Shown: positions 59,001 to 64,000 of the stretch, one piece after another
Layout: each line of letters starts with the position of its first letter
How positions within the stretch are numbered: the first letter of the stretch is position 1
Assembly (NCBI RefSeq): GCF_037975245.1
Contig: NC_092575.1
Coordinates: forward strand, 3,167,001-3,231,000
DNA from: Apostichopus japonicus
Lineage: Eukaryota; Echinodermata; Holothuroidea; Aspidochirotida; Stichopodidae
DNA length: 64,000 nucleotides
Direction: 5' to 3'
Notes under the pieces: generated by a model
The model's input: the letters and a program-made list of their open reading frames with translations, nothing else
What the model was told of the DNA's origin: nothing
Database searches by the model: none
Translations under genes and position numbers: made by a program

Positions 59001-59927
59001 TCACATGCCTGTCGAACGTGCGGTCATATATGTTTATAACATTACAAATAGGATAGTCCTGGTCTACTGTACATGCTGCCACATTAGTCGTAAGAATTAA
59101 CTGAAAGTTCGAGTCAAACTAACCATGGTTTGACGACACGAAAACCAACATGGCTGAATCTGAATGCAATAAAAAATGGAAACCCCAAATGATAAGGGCA
59201 TTAAGGGGGCCAGAAAAAAACAAAACTAAGGGTCTTTGGGTTTCACGGACAAGCAACTGAACAGGACTCACATGAGAACGATTAGCAGACTAGAACTAGA
59301 GAGTTCACAGCCGACTTTTCTTCTGGAAATATGACTAAATCAATCAGTGAAAATGATTCCAAAGTTTTGCCTCAAGTGGTGCCAAATACAGCTTGTATGG
59401 CACCAGAAAGCACCTCAAACCCTCAGAGCTTCCAGGGTCCTGGCTATAAGGGCTTCGTGCTACGCGCGCAGTACAGTACTAGCATATAAAGTTCTGCACA
59501 CCCGCCTGCCATAGGCTAAAGATTACATCCAAGTGAAGACTGAGGCATTTGAAAACTGGCGGGATTAATGTCCAAACTCCTGAAACTTAAACTATGTTGC
59601 GAAACTGAAAGTATGCATCCTGTTCCTGTTCTCTGAGAGCAAGCAAAGCACTCACAGCTTGAATCTCACTTGTATGAGAGCAATCATCTCAAATGATATG
59701 AAAGCTCCTTATAACGTCATGAAAACTTGGAAAATCACAGGTGTTGAAAATCACAGGTACAGTATCAGTGTGTTGATAAGAAGTCCAGTAAAATTTACCA
59801 AAGTTCCGTGAAACCCTCAAAAGGTGGACAAAGGTGTTATGTTTAGAAAGAGTTTGTAGTCTGTGGGACAACCAATTGTAGTCATTCCCCCCACCCATAT
59901 CCCACCTATAAATATATATAAACATAT

Positions 59928-60022
59928 TTATATTATAAATATATATATATATACATACATATAAGCATATACATGTATATATATGTACGCATAAAATATA
60001 TAAAATATATATATATATATAG
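59928..60022 (+). repeat. TA-rich simple repeat
   Basis: Interrupted TATA and CATA tracts of about 95 bases, with internal ATACATGTAT-type palindromes. Confidence 0.8.
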
Positions 60023-60929
60023 TGGCTGGTGCTGTACTATTTCTTCCGCACAGGGTCACTGAGGTCAGAGTAATTTCACAGGTACACTGCTGTATAGATG
60101 TATGCACACACAGGGTACTGTACCTGAGGTATTTGGGATATTGATCATGCAAATAGACTAAAGTTCATTGTGTGAGATTTCTAGGTATGTAAGGAATTCA
60201 GACTTTGTATTGTTTTCAGCCAGATGTCACTTAGGTTTCTGATACTTTATCTGGACACTTGAATAGCTTTTCAGAATAATTATGTCATTCTTTGGAATGT
60301 GACTGGTCCCACCCTGGTGTTTTCTATGGTAATATTACTATAGATGGTTATCAAGAATTCCCAAACTTTGACAAAGCCCAGTGTACTGTACCCATGAGTT
60401 GTCCTGGTCTGTCCCTGTTGTACCCTTAGGCCACCAGTGCATCTTGATATTTTTAATGGTTTATATTGCATAAATTTACCATAAAATATGAAACTTGGTC
60501 ACTATGAAAAGCTGGTTGATGGTTCACATGTATTTACTTCGCTCCTTGCTTACCTGTCTCCCCACAACCTTAGCACTCTCGTTGATGGTTCACATATATT
60601 TACTTCGCTCCTCGCTCGGGGCTGCAGTGCTTCAAATGTTACCGATTGAATAGTGCATCTGTCGAGCCAAGTAGAGTTTTAGGGTTTATAGAACAACACG
60701 AGATAGGTCTTATGCTGCTTTATACAGGTTTGGGAAAATGAAAGTAAAGAACCACGGAACAGAACACACATGGAATAATGCGTTGTGCCCGAAGCAAAAG
60801 CGAAAGCTATGACTTTAAATGATTCGACACTTGTAAACTGTTGCTCTCCACATGTAGGGCACTAGTGTGAATGTTGTCTCGCAGAGTAGTCCGAGCATTT
60901 ATGACAGACTTACTCTAATATGGGGATCA

Positions 60930-61290
60930 GCTTGCAGCGTGCTTGCTGCGAGGTTGCTGCAAGCGTGCTGCTCGCTTGCTTGCCATTTAAGCTTGCAAGC
61001 TTACCAAAATATGCTTGCCACACGCTTGGGCATGCTAGTCAGATAAAGCATAAGCGAGCTTCCTTAACAAGCTTATGAAGTAGTGCAAGGCTTGTGGCTT
61101 GCTAATTTTGAAACATTAGCAAGCTTGCATGCTTGTTCAAGCATTGTTCATGAAAGTGCAAGCTTGCACATGTATGCAGTTTGCAAGTCCAAAGAAATGC
61201 AAGCTCGTTACATCGAATTAACAGTGGTAAGCTTATGTCAGCAGTTCCTAGCTTGTGAGCTGCTTGCAAGTCAGTTCAAAACTTTAGATG
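60930..61290. repeat. Cluster of GCTTGC / GCAAGC words
   Basis: Across about 360 bases, GCTTGC, GCAAGC, AAGCTT and AGCTTG recur dozens of times on both strands with irregular spacing (for example TTAAGCTTGCAAGCTTACC and CAAGCTTGCATGCTTG). The flanking sequence lacks these words. It has no fixed period and no coding frame. Confidence 0.7.
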
Positions 61291-64000
61291 CATGATATTG
61301 GCAATTAAGCAATGTGCTAACTTTTCCACATATTTCTTGTCTTGTACATCAACTTGCTATAGAGTAACCTTTATAATAACAATTGGAAATTGGACAGATT
61401 TTCCACCAATAAAAAAAAATTTAAGAACAATATTTCTGTTGGTATGTCTTTTTCTATTGACTACATAAATAATGCCCACATTTTTTTTCTGTAAGAATGC
61501 AGGTAGGTAGGACTGGGGAAGATTGTATCAGCTTAACTACTGTCATGTTGGGTAAGATGATACAAGAGGAATAAGTACCAGATTTTCTAGCTGGTAGGCC
61601 TCTGCTTGAAATAGCTATTTGTAATTGAGTTCCTATCATTCTGTGAGTGGATTGGTTTTCCAATTGCCTGGCAATATTGGTTATTGCATCGATCTGGATG
61701 GAAACAGAAAAATGACATAAATTGTAAAAAGATTGAGCTTCGTGACAGAGTATAAAGTTTAAAAATAGGTTAAACTGCATACAGTACATATGCTTAGGCC
61801 TATCCTAACATACACTCACAGCCTGCAATTATGAATGCAATCGTATAGTAACGGTGATGACTCAAATAGTAGTTGACTGCTATACCGTACCTAGTACCTT
61901 TACCTTTGTTTGTTCATGGTTTACACACACTGCGTCGCCTGTGTGTAACTACTGTTCCTTTGCACCGTCCATATTCGTGCTTGGGACAGTCATATTCGAC
62001 GTATTATCATCCAAAAATTATTATCCTTAAAATAAAATTTGGAAACATTCTGCTATGACGACAACAAAAGTTGACATGAACTTCACTAAACTCCGTAGGC
62101 TCAATATCTGAGTGAAGTGGAACTTGTGACCATTTTACGTATACTACTTTTAGGCTAGACATTATAGGCTGCATATACTGTAGCATGCCTACTTTTCTGT
62201 AAGGGTATTTGTTCTCAGCTGGAAACATTTCATTACACATTGCATCATATGATTATGATCTTTTCAACATAAGAATAAGGAAACTTTGTTTTGCAAATCA
62301 ATGTTTACATGCATTTAATTCTTGTAAACTTGTGTAGGCGAAAGACTCATTACTTGGAAACATTTGAAAGTAAAATGAGGTTTGCTTTCTTTGATCCATA
62401 TTTAGATTGCAATTTATGTACAATTTTTTTCCTCCAATTTACTGTTTTATAAAAGAAAAGGAGTAAACAAAACAAAACAAAACAAATATTGCAGATTAGA
62501 ACATAGAAAAGCCAAAAACAAGCAAATAAATAAAAAAATCAATATAAAAAACTAAAATAGAAAGCTAGGGGCCACTTTCCAGGAAATGTGATAAATTGTA
62601 CCTCCTCAGCACTGTTAGAAGTATAATAACAACAAACCACTGAGTCAGCAACTCAGCTCTATTAGTCACCCTTTGGAATAACTGCATGAATACTGAGGAA
62701 CTGTGGTGTCTGTAATATGTATACTGCAGTGATATAAAACCTGTTTGGAATCGGACGATTTCACTGTCACCCCCACAATCTTAGGATAGAAAAAAGAAAA
62801 CAAAGCAAAAAAAGTTAAAGCGAGTTCCTTGTTGAAAATTTTTTAGCAACTAAGGAATTGACTCAGAGATATATATATTTTTTTGATCTTTGGGAAGTTT
62901 GGGTGGAATTGAACTTTCATTTACAAATTGTTGTAGGTTTAAATTTTCATATCTTTGCCTATCCTGTATATTTGAAATTTGTCACATGAAATGTTGTATT
63001 TTACGGTCCTGGAAGTGTTTCTTTGTTGACAGTCAAAAAATATCGAACATGCTATTAAATTATAAACTGACAATATGTACAAAATTGGTTTGCTATGCAT
63101 TTTTTGCCCTTCCATCTTAATTTGGTATCTTCTTCTTTTTACTTAGCATCATATTATGCAATAACGAATAAATTAATGAACATTCGGTCTCTTTTAGTGG
63201 TCGTTGAATTAACCATTTTAAGTCATGGCTGAGCGAATACCACCACTTTTTAATACAGTACAGTATGGGTTAAAATAGAATCAAATTGAAATGGAAAATT
63301 ATATTCGGGTCCAAATTTCCATATTCGGCTACTCCATAGCAACATTCTGGCATGTTCTACCAATTTGGTGATTAATATTTTAATTATCGCAAACATTCTC
63401 TTGGAGAATTCAGGGTACGGCTCCCCTTTCCTGGAAGAACAATTACCCAGTCAATTACCAGTTAGCTTTGAAATGACCTTTGTCCTTTGGTTGTTTGCAT
63501 TGATAATTCTCATACATACAGTCAAACTGTAGTACAACAGTCTAGTCATAAGTTGTATGCAACTTGGTTAAAAGTCCATAGAAGTAAATCATGTTGTAAC
63601 ACTAACAGACTTTACATAGTGGGCATACCAAGAAAGCTGTTCAGGGGTATCATCCATTTCAGAGAATGGATGAGTCAAAAAGCCTCCATAGGTGGTACAG
63701 AGGGGGGTTAACGACCCCGGGTATAGCGTTGTCGGTGAGTGCTAAACCAGACAACCTTATTGACCCATGGAATGTGGAGTGGGATGGTGATTAATGGTGG
63801 TAGCACCAGTGTAGAGTGTTTCCAGAGACACTCTCTCAGACCCTAGATATTCATTGGATTTGACAAATTGTATATATGGGGGGGGGGGGGGAGGAGAGAA
63901 GGTTGTCTTTACAAACAAAGAAATAACTTATGCATTTTAGGATGTGGAGAACAGACATTTTAAATATTATAATGATACTATACAGTGATAATTAAGATTG

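Larger units (their letters stand above)
53416..64000. other. Presumed long first intron and/or intergenic sequence
   Basis: No further exon could be supported on either strand. The stretch contains a large AT microsatellite at about 55945-56053, TA-rich repeats near 59935-60020, a short direct repeat of TTGATGGTTCACAT at about 60518 and 60580, the GCTTGC-rich cluster at 60930-61290 and a G run near 63880. Two minus-strand open frames (56227-56427 and 61454-61789) have partly protein-like composition but no recognisable family. Confidence 0.35.

Noticed and set aside
61585-61693. Minus-strand exon-like segment (IDAITNIARQLENQSTHRM) after a CATCCAG acceptor
   Set aside because: It is protein-like to the eye, but no family is recognised, no convincing donor was found and no partner exons are nearby.

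Overview
The window looks like nuclear DNA from an animal, most likely a marine invertebrate deuterostome. An echinoderm is my best guess, but that rests on general impression rather than a diagnostic marker. The sequence is AT-rich and mostly non-coding. Its genes are split by GT-AG introns, it holds tRNA-derived SINEs and small inverted-repeat transposons, and it has many microsatellites and runs of 8-14 G or C. There are no operons, ribosome binding sites, rRNA genes or CRISPR arrays.

Four protein-coding loci can be supported. (1) A single first coding exon of a Yippee-like (YPEL) zinc-binding protein lies on the minus strand at 3219-3320; the rest of that gene must lie beyond the left edge. 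(2) A complete four-exon PPM1D/Wip1 phosphatase gene lies on the plus strand at 27658-32010. It encodes 603 residues and one of its introns uses a GC donor. (3) A complete ten-exon RFC5 gene (replication factor C clamp-loader subunit) lies on the minus strand at 39244-50245 and encodes 329 residues. Every splice phase in both complete genes was checked by hand and joins in frame. (4) A probable first coding exon of an unrecognised, charged, helical protein lies on the plus strand at 53248-53415; its later exons were not found in the remaining 10.6 kb.

Layout. 1-3.2 kb is intron or downstream sequence of YPEL. 3.3-27.6 kb is a repeat-rich intergenic region holding SINEs, hairpin elements, a 330-bp tandem duplication, a TIR element and a tRNA-like tandem array. 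27.6-32 kb is PPM1D. 32-39.2 kb is the convergent space between PPM1D and RFC5, with a near-perfect 126-bp palindrome and a 72-bp minisatellite. 39.2-50.2 kb is RFC5, whose introns carry SINEs and a tandem repeat rich in nuclear-receptor-type half-sites. 50.2-53.2 kb is the head-to-head space before the last gene, occupied by two MITE-like elements. 53.4-64 kb is intron or intergenic sequence with AT microsatellites and an unusual cluster of GCTTGC words.

The known genes share a broad theme: PPM1D switches off DNA-damage signalling and RFC5 loads PCNA and checkpoint clamps onto DNA. They are not co-transcribed, and nothing in the sequence shows a joint mechanism. I found no convincing new biological system. 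The best leads are the repeat structures and the possible ancient linkage of the genes.
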